5,085 bases of DNA from Nitrospirales bacterium (GTDB taxonomy: Bacteria > Nitrospirota > Nitrospiria > Nitrospirales > UBA8639). A program made the position numbers and the translations under genes. Below, piece after piece: positions 1 to 5,085 of this stretch. The DNA is taken from the NCBI GenBank assembly GCA_013817135.1, contig JACDDF010000222.1, positions 1 to 5,085 of the forward strand, written 5' to 3'. Position 1 is the stretch's first letter; every line of letters begins with the position of its first letter. A model generated the notes under the pieces. It did not search any database. It saw only the letters and a program-made list of their open reading frames with translations, and was not told the origin of the DNA.

Positions 1-111
1 AAATGTCCGTCTCCCGAGCAGGGTGTACGGATTAACAAAAGGACAAGCAGGAGTGGACAAAAACCGCGCAAGGGTTGTTGTTCTACCTTACTCCTGAGGA
101 GAAAGAGGTTG

Positions 112-116
112 AAGGG
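112..116 (+). promoter_or_regulatory. Ribosome binding site that selects the ATG at 123
   Basis: AAGGG lies six bases before the ATG at 123. The longer reading frame begins with TTG at 75, whose only purine-rich stretch abuts the start codon with almost no spacing. The site therefore favours the ATG at 123 and a 435-residue product. Confidence 0.6.
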
Positions 117-122
117 AAAACT

Positions 123-1430
123 ATGAGCACAATGACATTCACCGATGCACTCATTGCGCAAGGACAATCCAAAGAGAACGTTGCCACTCCTCAATTGGCA
201 TGTTCTTCCCTGTTGAAGGCTCTTCAAAATGCCGGGACGTTGCACATTTATGCCGATACGGCGGATACCCAAGAATTATCCGGTTTGCTGGCCACGGATA
301 ATGGAGCGATTTGGGAAGAAGTGGATGGGAATACCGTTAATCAACCATTGGTCAAAAAGGTTCTTGCCAAATATTTGGACGAGGGCGATCTGTTACATCT
401 GGTGGAAGAGCTGCGGTCGTTTCAAAAAGGGCGTCCGCATCAAGATTTGTTACCCTTGTTATACGCCATTATCTGTGGGCGCATCGGCAATGCCTTTTCC
501 AGATGCTTTGCCAGTGGACGGCCTTGGGAAGTGAGCCTCCAGCTTCATATGAAACTGATGGAGGATCCCATTGCCGCCCTACAGGTGGGGCGTGATTTAC
601 GTCGAATGGTCACGAGCGCGATTGTGAAGGTCCCTTTTACCCCTCATCATCCCTCTTGTATGTTCGTGGCCAGAGATCTTGAGCGGGAAGGCATCCCTGT
701 GAACTTTACCTCGACCTTTTCCGCGCGGCAGGTGGTGATGGGGGCAGTCATGGCGAATGTCTCACGGACGAATATCTTTATGGGGCGTCTGGATCAGGGG
801 TTGGAGGCCGATTTTCTGGGAGCGCATGTCAGTCTTGAAGCGCAACGACAGCTTCTCGACTTGCGGGGAAAGAAAAAGATAAAAACCCAATTGATTGTGG
901 CCAGCATGCGTCAGGCAAAGAGTTTCTTTGACACGGCGGGTTGTGATGCCTATACGGCACCCTGCGAGACCATTCAGGAATTTTTAGATCAGATGGGGGG
1001 GTTAATAGATCAGACGGGGGGGTTAACTGTCGATATTCCCTCTCAAATAGAGACCTCATACCAGGAGCGGCTTGGAATTTCTTCAACGATATTGACAAAG
1101 CTTGGACCCCAAACGATTGCCCGCTTATATCAGGTGGAACATGAATTCCTGGATTTTTTGAGCGAATATTGCAAAACGAAGGAATATGCCCAGCTTAACG
1201 ATGCAGACGCGCTTGTCAGCCGGTTTGAACAGGCGGGATTCAAAGACGTGTTTTATACACCGACAACGGTGGAATGGGAAGAGATTCGGCGCAGAAAAAC
1301 TCCAGATCCGGATGCCTCAATCACCTCTGAGATTTCACTTGATACCTTGTATACGCTCATGGCCGATGCGGATTTTGAGAAACATCAGGCGGAGATGGAT
1401 CGAATGATAGAAGAAAAAATTTCGCAGTGA
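123..1430 (+). CDS. Transaldolase-family protein
   Basis: Likely a class I (Schiff-base) aldolase-type enzyme of the transaldolase family, which moves a dihydroxyacetone unit between sugar phosphates in the cytosolic non-oxidative pentose phosphate pathway. Family signs in order: an IYADTAD strand near residues 42-48, equivalent to the N-terminal aspartate strand; DGNTVNQPLV near 68-77, resembling the family's G-TTNPSL turn; AIVKVPFTP near 167-174, where K169 fits the Schiff-base lysine; GIPVNFTSTFS near 190-200; and NIFMGRLDQGL near 217-227, resembling the usual phosphate-binding strand. KTQLIVASMR near 254-263 fits the late barrel strand. At 435 residues it exceeds TalB (about 317) and has an extra C-terminal tail rich in acidic and charged residues (about 340-435). 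The start is the ATG at 123 rather than a TTG at 75. A seven-residue tandem duplication sits at about 288-301. The family is clear. The exact substrate is not: the motifs are divergent, so a transaldolase-like enzyme with another substrate is possible. Confidence 0.85.
   Translation: MSTMTFTDALIAQGQSKENVATPQLACSSLLKALQNAGTLHIYADTADTQELSGLLATDNGAIWEEVDGNTVNQPLVKKVLAKYLDEGDLLHLVEELRSFQKGRPHQDLLPLLYAIICGRIGNAFSRCFASGRPWEVSLQLHMKLMEDPIAALQVGRDLRRMVTSAIVKVPFTPHHPSCMFVARDLEREGIPVNFTSTFSARQVVMGAVMANVSRTNIFMGRLDQGLEADFLGAHVSLEAQRQLLDLRGKKKIKTQLIVASMRQAKSFFDTAGCDAYTAPCETIQEFLDQMGGLIDQTGGLTVDIPSQIETSYQERLGISSTILTKLGPQTIARLYQVEHEFLDFLSEYCKTKEYAQLNDADALVSRFEQAGFKDVFYTPTTVEWEEIRRRKTPDPDASITSEISLDTLYTLMADADFEKHQAEMDRMIEEKISQ
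985..1026 (+). repeat. 21-bp in-frame tandem duplication
   Basis: Two adjacent 21-base copies (985-1005 and 1006-1026) differ at one base: T at 994 against C at 1015. Each copy holds a run of seven G followed by TTAA. The protein reads LDQMGGL then IDQTGGL, so the copy number can change by seven residues without breaking the frame. It lies inside the transaldolase-like gene, just before a conserved-looking TVDIPSQ stretch. Confidence 0.95.
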
Positions 1431-1455
1431 TTCTGGAGCATGGCATGTTGTGGGA

Positions 1456-1557
1456 ATGGTCTGGAAGGGGCTGCTTTTTGTGATCGGGGTAGCAGTTGGA
1501 TGGTGGTTGAGGGGGTGGTTTGCGGGAGGTGTTCCGACATTACATTTTCAACAATGA
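1456..1557 (+). CDS. Possible small single-span membrane peptide
   Basis: A 33-codon frame starts 25 bases after the transaldolase-like stop. Residues about 4-18 (KGLLFVIGVAVGWWL) form one hydrophobic segment, followed by an arginine-containing short tail ending in LHFQQ. A GTG two codons earlier, at 1450, is an alternative start. GGAG at 1435-1438 lies 11 bases before that GTG, so the ribosome site is only fair. I recognise no family. The evidence is the hydrophobic profile and the position, both of which could arise by chance in so short a frame. Confidence 0.3.
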   Translation: MVWKGLLFVIGVAVGWWLRGWFAGGVPTLHFQQ

Positions 1558-1560
1558 GGG

Positions 1561-1592
1561 AATTTCGGGTTTCGCTCACCCAGATCGAAATT
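1561..1592 (+). other. Stem-loop in intergenic DNA
   Basis: AATTTC (1561-1566) pairs with GAAATT (1587-1592). Inside it GGGT (1567-1570) pairs with ACCC (1578-1581) around a seven-base loop, leaving a one-sided bulge of five bases. It follows the small peptide frame at once. There is no clear T run after it, so it is at best a weak intrinsic terminator for the left block or a transcript-end structure. Confidence 0.35.
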
Positions 1593-1699
1593 TAGATTTC
1601 TCCAGTGGGTGCAAAAGAAAATTCTTATGATGGGTTTTGTGTTTTTTAAAAAAAAGGGAATGGCCAAGAAGGTGCCAGGGAATGAAAAACGAACCAAAA

Positions 1700-1704
1700 A
1701 GGAG
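1700..1704 (+). promoter_or_regulatory. Ribosome binding site of the dodecin remnant
   Basis: AGGAG, preceded by an A-rich stretch, lies six bases before the ATG at 1711. This fixes the intended dodecin start upstream of the internal stop codon and argues that the stop is a lesion rather than a misplaced start. Confidence 0.65.
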
Positions 1705-1710
1705 TGGGAC

Positions 1711-1926
1711 ATGGGCAACCAGGATCATGTGTAAAAATCCATAGAAGTCACTGGAACGTCAACGACCACGGAAGAACAGGCGATTCAACATGCCGTGGCG
1801 AAAGCTTCCCAATCGGTTCGAAACATGCGGTGGTTCCAGGTTGTGGAAACCAGGGGGGCGATCAATGAGGGAAAGGTCGTTCAGTGGCAAGTCACCTTGA
1901 AAATTGCTTTTACCTTGGATAATTAA
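1711..1926 (+). pseudogene. Dodecin, interrupted by a TAA at codon 8
   Basis: Dodecins are small flavin-binding proteins of about 65-72 residues that assemble as dodecamers and store or buffer flavins in the cytosol. Reading through the stop gives 71 positions, the normal family length. The family pattern is plain: KSIEVTGTS at 9-17, an AVAKAS helix at 28-33, RWFQVVETRG at 40-49 with the tryptophan (W41) that normally stacks on the flavin, and the closing strand WQVTLKIAFTLDN at 59-71. Codon 8 is TAA (1732-1734), where family members typically have tyrosine in a V-Y-K context, so one base change from TAT or TAC explains it. No good restart codon lies between the stop and the core: the only internal ATG is at codon 39. 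As written, only a seven-residue peptide would be made. The rest of the frame is undamaged, so the mutation is recent, or it is a sequence error, or the stop is read through. Confidence 0.85.
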
Positions 1927-2045
1927 CGAGTTAATGAGAAGAAGCGAAGCAAGGCATTTCCAAAAAGATATCGCGATGCGCGGCTTCCGGGAGAATCATA
2001 AAGCAGGTTGCAATAGGCCTGAAATTATTCCTGCATAATAAAATG

Positions 2046-2051
2046 TATACT
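2046..2051 (+). promoter_or_regulatory. Candidate -10 box for the SRPBCC remnant
   Basis: TATACT matches the sigma-70 -10 consensus at five of six positions and lies about 30 bases before the ATG at 2082, leaving room for a short leader with AGGAGG. The hexamer 17 bases upstream (AATTAT) is a poor -35 match, so this is a weak call. Confidence 0.3.
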
Positions 2052-2070
2052 TGAATTACCGTTTTGAAAA

Positions 2071-2076
2071 AGGAGG
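2071..2076 (+). promoter_or_regulatory. Ribosome binding site of the SRPBCC remnant
   Basis: AGGAGG, within AAAAAGGAGGAG, ends five bases before the ATG at 2082 and is the strongest such site in the window. It shows that a real gene began at 2082 even though its frame now closes after 45 codons. Confidence 0.7.
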
Positions 2077-2081
2077 AGTCC

Positions 2082-2821
2082 ATGCCGGAAACGATCACAG
2101 AAAAAGGGCACGATACCATCCACAAAAAGGTTCTTTGTGAAATAAAACAAGATAGGGAGAGTATTTCAAGCAGCCGTTCGAAAAGCTGCTTGCCGAATAT
2201 TGTCGGGGAGGATTATTAACCTGGTTTGGCCTCACACGTCCTTCGGTTGGACGGCTTGTGCTTGCCGGGGTAGGCACGGGCTTGCTCTATCACGGTCTTC
2301 AAGCGCTACGGACATCTCCGACTTCCGGTCTGGAGACGAAACATTAAATCGTCCCGAGCTGTGAAAATTGAAGACTCGATCATCGTTTATCGCCGTCATG
2401 AAGAACTATTCCGGTTCTGGCGGCAATTGGACAATCGTCTACGATTTATGGATGACATCGAACATATCGAAATTTTTTCTCCAACCCGTTCCCGCTGGAT
2501 TATGGCGGTTCCCATTATGGAAAACGTACCAGGTCCCTCCAGGGTTGAATGGGAAGCCGAAATTATCAATGAAAAGGAGCACGAAGGCATCGGATGGCTG
2601 ACAATGGACCACACTCCGATGTCGATCATGCAGGATCGGTTCAATTCAAACCTCTTGTTGATGAAAATGCGACCAAAGTCCGGGGCACTCTCCAATATAG
2701 CCCTGTAGGAGGATTAATCGGGGCGGGAGTGCTAAAAATGCTGGGCGAAGATCCTCAAAGGAAAATACAACACAATTTAAGGAAATTCAAAGAGCTCATG
2801 GAAGCCGGGCATGCCGGATAG
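2082..2821 (+). pseudogene. SRPBCC-domain protein with N-terminal hydrophobic region, three frameshifts
   Basis: Repaired, this is one gene of about 245 codons. Residues 1-25 start at the ATG behind AGGAGG. Residues about 26-87 continue in the next frame with EYFKQPFEKLLAEY, then a hydrophobic stretch (RGGLLTWFGL ... LVLAGVGTGLLYHGL) resembling the short DUF2892/YgaP-type membrane region often joined to SRPBCC domains. Residues about 93-245 are an SRPBCC domain: KIEDSIIV, ELFRFWRQLDN, RFMDDIEHIEIF, RVEWEAEI, SDVDHAGSVQF and a closing helix with GEDP and LRKFKELMEAG. Breaks: a doubled GA near 2157-2160, an extra T just before the TAA at 2345-2347, and one base missing at 2598-2599. The open pieces are 2082-2219, about 2156-2347, 2361-2708 and 2594-2821. 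SRPBCC folds bind hydrophobic ligands; this subgroup's role is not well defined. The GTG at 2361 has no good ribosome site, which supports a former fusion. Two adjacent genes remain possible. Confidence 0.75.
2167..2192 (+). repeat. 8-bp inverted repeat near the first frameshift
   Basis: CAAGCAGC (2167-2174) and GCTGCTTG (2185-2192) are perfect inverted arms around a ten-base loop with an internal TTCGAA. It lies within coding sequence, seven bases after the doubled GA, and can form a stable RNA hairpin. It may be chance, or it may mark a spot prone to polymerase slippage. Confidence 0.5.
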
Positions 2822-2908
2822 CCCGAGTGGCGGAACAATTAGCCTAATTTGCATGCAGGTATTCTTCCTTAGCAGGTTGAATGAAAGGTGTCTGCACGCT
2901 CATGCCGT

Positions 2909-3095
2909 CTATAACCTAAGATCCACAGTTCCTTCATATGTCGGGGCATGATTCAGTAGTTCGGTCACGTCATTAAGGATCTGCCCGGTCCCCTGAGGCA
3001 AGGCCTCTGCCCAAATTCTTTCCCTGCCCTCTTTCGACCAGCTTCGTATCAGTTAAAAACGTTCCTTCAGCCATGAATTTTTTCCGATTCATCAT
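2909..3095 (-). pseudogene. Possible small unknown protein, frameshifted
   Basis: On the minus strand an ATG at 3095, six bases after AGGGGG, opens a 40-codon frame (to 2973) beginning MMNRKKFMAEGTF. An overlapping frame, open from 3052 down to the TAG at 2909, reads like protein in its second half: RIWAEALPQGTGQILNDVTE, then LLNHAPTYEGTVDLRL. Dropping one base from the AAA run at 3019-3021 joins them into 61 residues. The joined product is hydrophilic, with no signal peptide, membrane span or motif I know. The support is the ribosome site and the protein-like composition across the join, plus the fact that neighbouring genes are broken in the same manner. It could still be chance open frame. 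Confidence 0.35.
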
Positions 3096-3101
3096 ACGCT
3101 T

Positions 3102-3107
3102 CCCCCT
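3102..3107 (-). promoter_or_regulatory. Ribosome binding site of the minus-strand remnant
   Basis: On the minus strand AGGGGG, one mismatch from AGGAGG, ends six bases before the ATG at 3095. A TATAAG at 3141-3136 could be its -10 box, but there is no good -35 partner, so no promoter is called. Confidence 0.35.
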
Positions 3108-3325
3108 ATTTTTCTCCCTTGTTCACCTCCCCATCCTTATATGTGGTTTTTAAAATCCTTGAATATTGTGAAATAAGGTTTAACAGGGATTTTTTAGGGC
3201 AAGAGCAGAATGCCAGGGTTTTTGGCAGTATGTCTCCAGGTGTGTCCATGGTATCCCTAAAGATATCGGCTATGACCATGCTGTGAAATCTGTTGACATT
3301 TTGACGGATGTGAAGAAAGAGTGGT

Positions 3326-3751
3326 ATGGACGAGCTTCAAATATGGCAGTTGGTTCTTTATGGGGTTTTAGTCCTGCTGGTGGTCGTCGTGATGTTGGGC
3401 TTGGCCTTTGTCTTGGGAGAACGCCGTATCCCTGGCAGAGCGGCACGTCAACCCTACGAGGCCGGAATGCTTCCCATACACACGGCTCATATCCGTGTTC
3501 CCGTTCAATTCTATCTCATAGCCATGTTGTTCGTGATTTTCGATTTAGAGGCGGTCTTTATTTTTGCGTGGGCCATTGCGGTCCGCGAGGCCGGCTGGCT
3601 TGGTTTCTGGGCCATGACCATATTTATGGGAATCCTTTTTGTCGCTTTGGCGTATGAATGGCGGGTCGGAGCATTAGATTGGGGACCGCGTTTCGATCGC
3701 ATCCGGGCGCGAATGGACAATTCGCAACGTGAAATTAACAAGCGGGTCTGA
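3326..3751 (+). CDS. nuoA: NADH-quinone oxidoreductase subunit A
   Basis: NuoA is a small membrane subunit of respiratory complex I. It sits where the peripheral arm meets the membrane arm and helps form the entrance of the proton path near the quinone site. The 141 residues show the family plan: helix 1 at about 9-31, a loop with RQPYEAGM at 41-48, helix 2 at about 60-85 containing [20 protein letters not shown] with the conserved acidic pair of the DLE motif at 73-75, helix 3 at about 91-112, and the closing [10 protein letters not shown] at 111-120. The length is close to the usual 115-150. The start is the ATG at 3326, with a weak AGAAAGAG a few bases upstream. It is the first gene of the operon: nuoB follows after two bases, and the DNA before it is a remnant zone. 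Nothing suggests damage. Confidence 0.95.
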   Translation: MDELQIWQLVLYGVLVLLVVVVMLGLAFVLGERRIPGRAARQPYEAGMLPIHTAHIRVPVQFYLIAMLFVIFDLEAVFIFAWAIAVREAGWLGFWAMTIFMGILFVALAYEWRVGALDWGPRFDRIRARMDNSQREINKRV

Positions 3752-3753
3752 CG

Positions 3754-4428
3754 ATGGGAGAGGAGGAACATTCGGGGATCATGTCCGGGAATCCTAAGCC
3801 GCTGTCCACACATCATCTGTTAAACGAGGAAGAATCGTTGACGGAGGTCGTGCGCCAATCAATCATGATGGCCAGGCTGCAGGATTTAATCGCGTGGGGC
3901 CGGAAGTATTCGCTGTGGCCGATGAATTTCGGGCTGTCGTGTTGTTACGTCGAAATGGCCACCAGCGTGACCAGCAAGTTTGATATCGCGCGATTTGGCG
4001 CGGAGGTGTTGCGAGGATCTCCGCGACAAGCGGATGTGTTGGTAATTGCCGGAACGGTATTTCTGAAAATGGCCCCTGTCATCAAGCGTTTATATGAGCA
4101 GATGCTGGAACCTCGATGGGTTATTTCCATGGGATCCTGTGCCAATTCCGGGGGCATGTACGATGTGTATTCGGTGGTGCAGGGCGTCGACTCGTTTCTT
4201 CCGGTCGATGTCTACATGCCGGGGTGCCCTCCATCTCCCTATACCTTTATGGAAGGATTGCTATTGTTACAGAACGCGGTGGGCAAAGAGCGGCGGCCGT
4301 TGAGTTGGAAGGTTGGCCCACAAGAAGTTCAACGTCCGCCACCACCTTCCCTGCGGGATCAAAAGCGCGCCGGACGGCAGAGGCAAAAAGAACTTCCCAA
4401 CGTTGATGATTTTCCCTTTTCGTCCTGA
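3754..4428 (+). CDS. nuoB: NADH-quinone oxidoreductase subunit B
   Basis: NuoB is the peripheral-arm subunit that holds iron-sulfur cluster N2, the last electron carrier before quinone. All four ligand cysteines are visible in their family settings: the tandem pair in GLSCCYVEM (C63, C64), [10 protein letters not shown] (C129) and MPGCPPSP (C158). [10 protein letters not shown] near 93-102 and [13 protein letters not shown] near 105-117 are also typical. The last 40 residues or so form a charged, proline-rich tail (PPPP at 195-198) that looks lineage-specific. The start is uncertain. The ATG at 3754 follows nuoA by two bases but has a poor ribosome site. An in-frame ATG at 3781 (residue 10) lies 14 bases after a perfect AGGAGG, a long but usable gap. 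The conserved core begins near residue 30, so either start gives a whole enzyme. Confidence 0.96.
   Translation: MGEEEHSGIMSGNPKPLSTHHLLNEEESLTEVVRQSIMMARLQDLIAWGRKYSLWPMNFGLSCCYVEMATSVTSKFDIARFGAEVLRGSPRQADVLVIAGTVFLKMAPVIKRLYEQMLEPRWVISMGSCANSGGMYDVYSVVQGVDSFLPVDVYMPGCPPSPYTFMEGLLLLQNAVGKERRPLSWKVGPQEVQRPPPPSLRDQKRAGRQRQKELPNVDDFPFSS
3761..3766 (+). promoter_or_regulatory. AGGAGG inside the annotated nuoB start region
   Basis: A consensus AGGAGG falls within codons 3-5 of the longer nuoB reading, 14 bases before the in-frame ATG at 3781. It may be the working site for a start at 3781, or it may be a coincidence of the GAG GAG GAA codons. Confidence 0.4.
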
Positions 4429-4433
4429 ATTCC

Positions 4434-4439
4434 AGGAGA
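4434..4439 (+). promoter_or_regulatory. Ribosome binding site of nuoCD
   Basis: AGGAGA (within AGGAGAAAG) lies in the 26-bp gap after nuoB, 15 bases before the ATG at 4455. The spacing is longer than usual, as with the AGGAGG before the second nuoB ATG. No ATG, GTG or TTG lies closer in frame. Confidence 0.45.
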
Positions 4440-4454
4440 AAGACGATTATCCGA

Positions 4455-5085
4455 ATGCCCACGATAGAAGCGGTTGAAGCGATCAAAGCCTATTGGGGGT
4501 CCAACATCACTATACAAGAAACGAAGGATCAAATAGACACGATCTGGACAAGCCCGGATAACGTGAAAGACGTCCTGGAATTTTTCAAGGTCCGTCTGGA
4601 GAGACCCTTTAGCTTCCTCTATGACCTCACTGCCATTGACGAACGAAGCCGCCGCAACCGGCAAGGCCAGCCGCCCAGCGATTTTACTGTGGTCTATCAT
4701 CTGCTTTCATTTGAGCGTAATGAAGCTGTGCGCGTAAAAGTGCCGTTGATCGGAGAGCCACTATCTCTGCCCTCCATAACCACATTGTGGCCGTCGGCCA
4801 ATTGGTATGAGCGGGAAGTCTGGGACATGTTCGGCATTGTCTTCGATGACCATCCCCATTTGCGGCGAATTCTCATGCCTCCAACGTGGACAGGACATCC
4901 GCTACGTAAAGATCATCCGGCACGGGCAACCGAAATGCCTCCCTTTCACTTGTCAGACGATCGACACGAAAAGGAAGAGGAGGCTCTGCAGTTCCGACCG
5001 GAAGAATGGGGAATGAAGCCATCGCGACCTTCATCGGATTTCATGTTTTTGAATCTCGGGCCGGCGCATACTGGAACCCACGGGG
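4455..5085 (+). CDS. nuoCD: NADH-quinone oxidoreductase subunit C/D fusion (3' end outside window)
   Basis: NuoC and NuoD are peripheral-arm subunits of complex I. NuoD, with NuoB, forms the quinone-reducing pocket. The open frame gives 210 residues and no stop before the window ends. NuoC covers about 1-160: [11 protein letters not shown] near 52-62, the family signature [20 protein letters not shown] near 117-136, then [19 protein letters not shown] to 155. A charged linker (about 165-192) leads directly to [16 protein letters not shown] at 195-210, the usual start of NuoD, where one of the histidines lines the quinone site. The join is in frame, as in E. coli NuoCD, while nuoB stays separate. 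The motif has threonine (T206) where most NuoD proteins have proline (GP-HP--HG). The rest of NuoD is outside. The start is the ATG at 4455, 26 bases after nuoB, in one operon with nuoA and nuoB. Confidence 0.93.
   Translation, partial: MPTIEAVEAIKAYWGSNITIQETKDQIDTIWTSPDNVKDVLEFFKVRLERPFSFLYDLTAIDERSRRNRQGQPPSDFTVVYHLLSFERNEAVRVKVPLIGEPLSLPSITTLWPSANWYEREVWDMFGIVFDDHPHLRRILMPPTWTGHPLRKDHPARATEMPPFHLSDDRHEKEEEALQFRPEEWGMKPSRPSSDFMFLNLGPAHTGTHG

Larger units (their letters stand above)
2822..3325. other. Stretch without an intact gene, upstream of nuoA
   Basis: No intact gene is visible. The left part holds the minus-strand remnant described separately and a perfect 6-bp palindromic arm pair, AATTAG and CTAATT, at 2837-2849. 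The right part (3140-3325) should hold the promoter of the nuo operon, but I see no convincing sigma-70 pair. A perfect TTGACA at 3293-3298 is too close to the nuoA start (3326) and has no -10 partner. Short inverted repeats, TGCCA/TGGCA (3211-3227) and CATGGT/ACCATG (3247-3280), are unremarkable. Confidence 0.5.

Noticed and set aside
91..101. CTCCTGAGGAG palindrome shortly before the transaldolase-like start.
   Set aside because: A one-base centre cannot fold as an RNA hairpin, and the site is too short to claim as an operator.
1..126. Two open frames before the transaldolase-like gene: one ending at TGA 124-126 with an ATGA overlap, another ending at TGA 95-97.
   Set aside because: Neither peptide shows a recognisable family pattern, and both are short enough to be open by chance. 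They could be the tail of an upstream gene, but the window gives too little to say.
829..1098. 89-codon minus-strand frame inside the transaldolase-like gene.
   Set aside because: A shadow of the sense gene; its repeated segment simply mirrors the 21-bp duplication.
1627..1734. N-terminally extended frame running in phase into the dodecin ATG.
   Set aside because: Lysine-rich and low in complexity from A-rich DNA, with no ribosome site. It ends at the same TAA, so it does not rescue dodecin.
3293..3298. Perfect TTGACA as a -35 box for nuoA.
   Set aside because: No -10-like hexamer lies at 16-18 bases, and transcription would begin about at the nuoA start codon.
3283..3657. 124-codon plus-strand frame overlapping nuoA in another phase.
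   Set aside because: The nuoA frame carries all the conserved complex I features; this frame has none and is a shadow.
4359..4700. 113-codon minus-strand frame across the nuoB-nuoC junction.
   Set aside because: It lies opposite well-supported nuoB and nuoC coding sequence and shows no family features of its own.
1..5085. CRISPR arrays, tRNA or rRNA genes, insertion sequences or attachment sites.
   Set aside because: None was seen on either strand. The decayed block has no terminal repeats or transposase fragment to explain its origin.

Overview
The window looks like a bacterial chromosome segment of middling GC. It has an intact gene at the left, an intact respiratory operon start at the right, and a gene-remnant zone between them. 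The right side opens a complex I (NADH:quinone oxidoreductase) operon in the order nuoA, nuoB and a continuous nuoC-nuoD reading frame that runs off the window. This gene order, the NuoB type and the transaldolase-like gene would fit a Nitrospira-like bacterium (Nitrospirota), but that placement is an inference by eye and is only moderately secure.

Left block (about 1-1560): a 435-residue transaldolase-family protein with the lysine-containing core strand intact, carrying an in-frame 21-bp tandem duplication built around two G7 runs. It is followed by a possible 33-residue single-span membrane peptide and a stem-loop.

Middle block (about 1700-3100): every gene recognisable here is broken. 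A dodecin gene has a strong ribosome binding site and good family similarity over its whole length, but codon 8 is TAA. A second gene, about 245 codons when repaired, starts behind an excellent AGGAGG. It encodes a short hydrophobic region joined to an SRPBCC (polyketide cyclase/dehydrase-like) domain, split by three apparent indels. On the minus strand a possible 61-residue protein is split by one apparent extra base. No such lesion was found in the four genes of the flanks, so I read the middle as decaying accessory DNA. Local sequence error is the main alternative.

Right block (3326-5085): nuoA, nuoB and nuoCD are closely packed (2 bp and 26 bp gaps) and evidently co-transcribed. NuoA gives membrane helices next to the quinone channel. 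NuoB carries the four cysteines for cluster N2. NuoC and the beginning of NuoD form the peripheral quinone-reducing module. I found no system here that I would call new. The most informative features are the clustered lesions, the transaldolase duplication and the NuoCD fusion.
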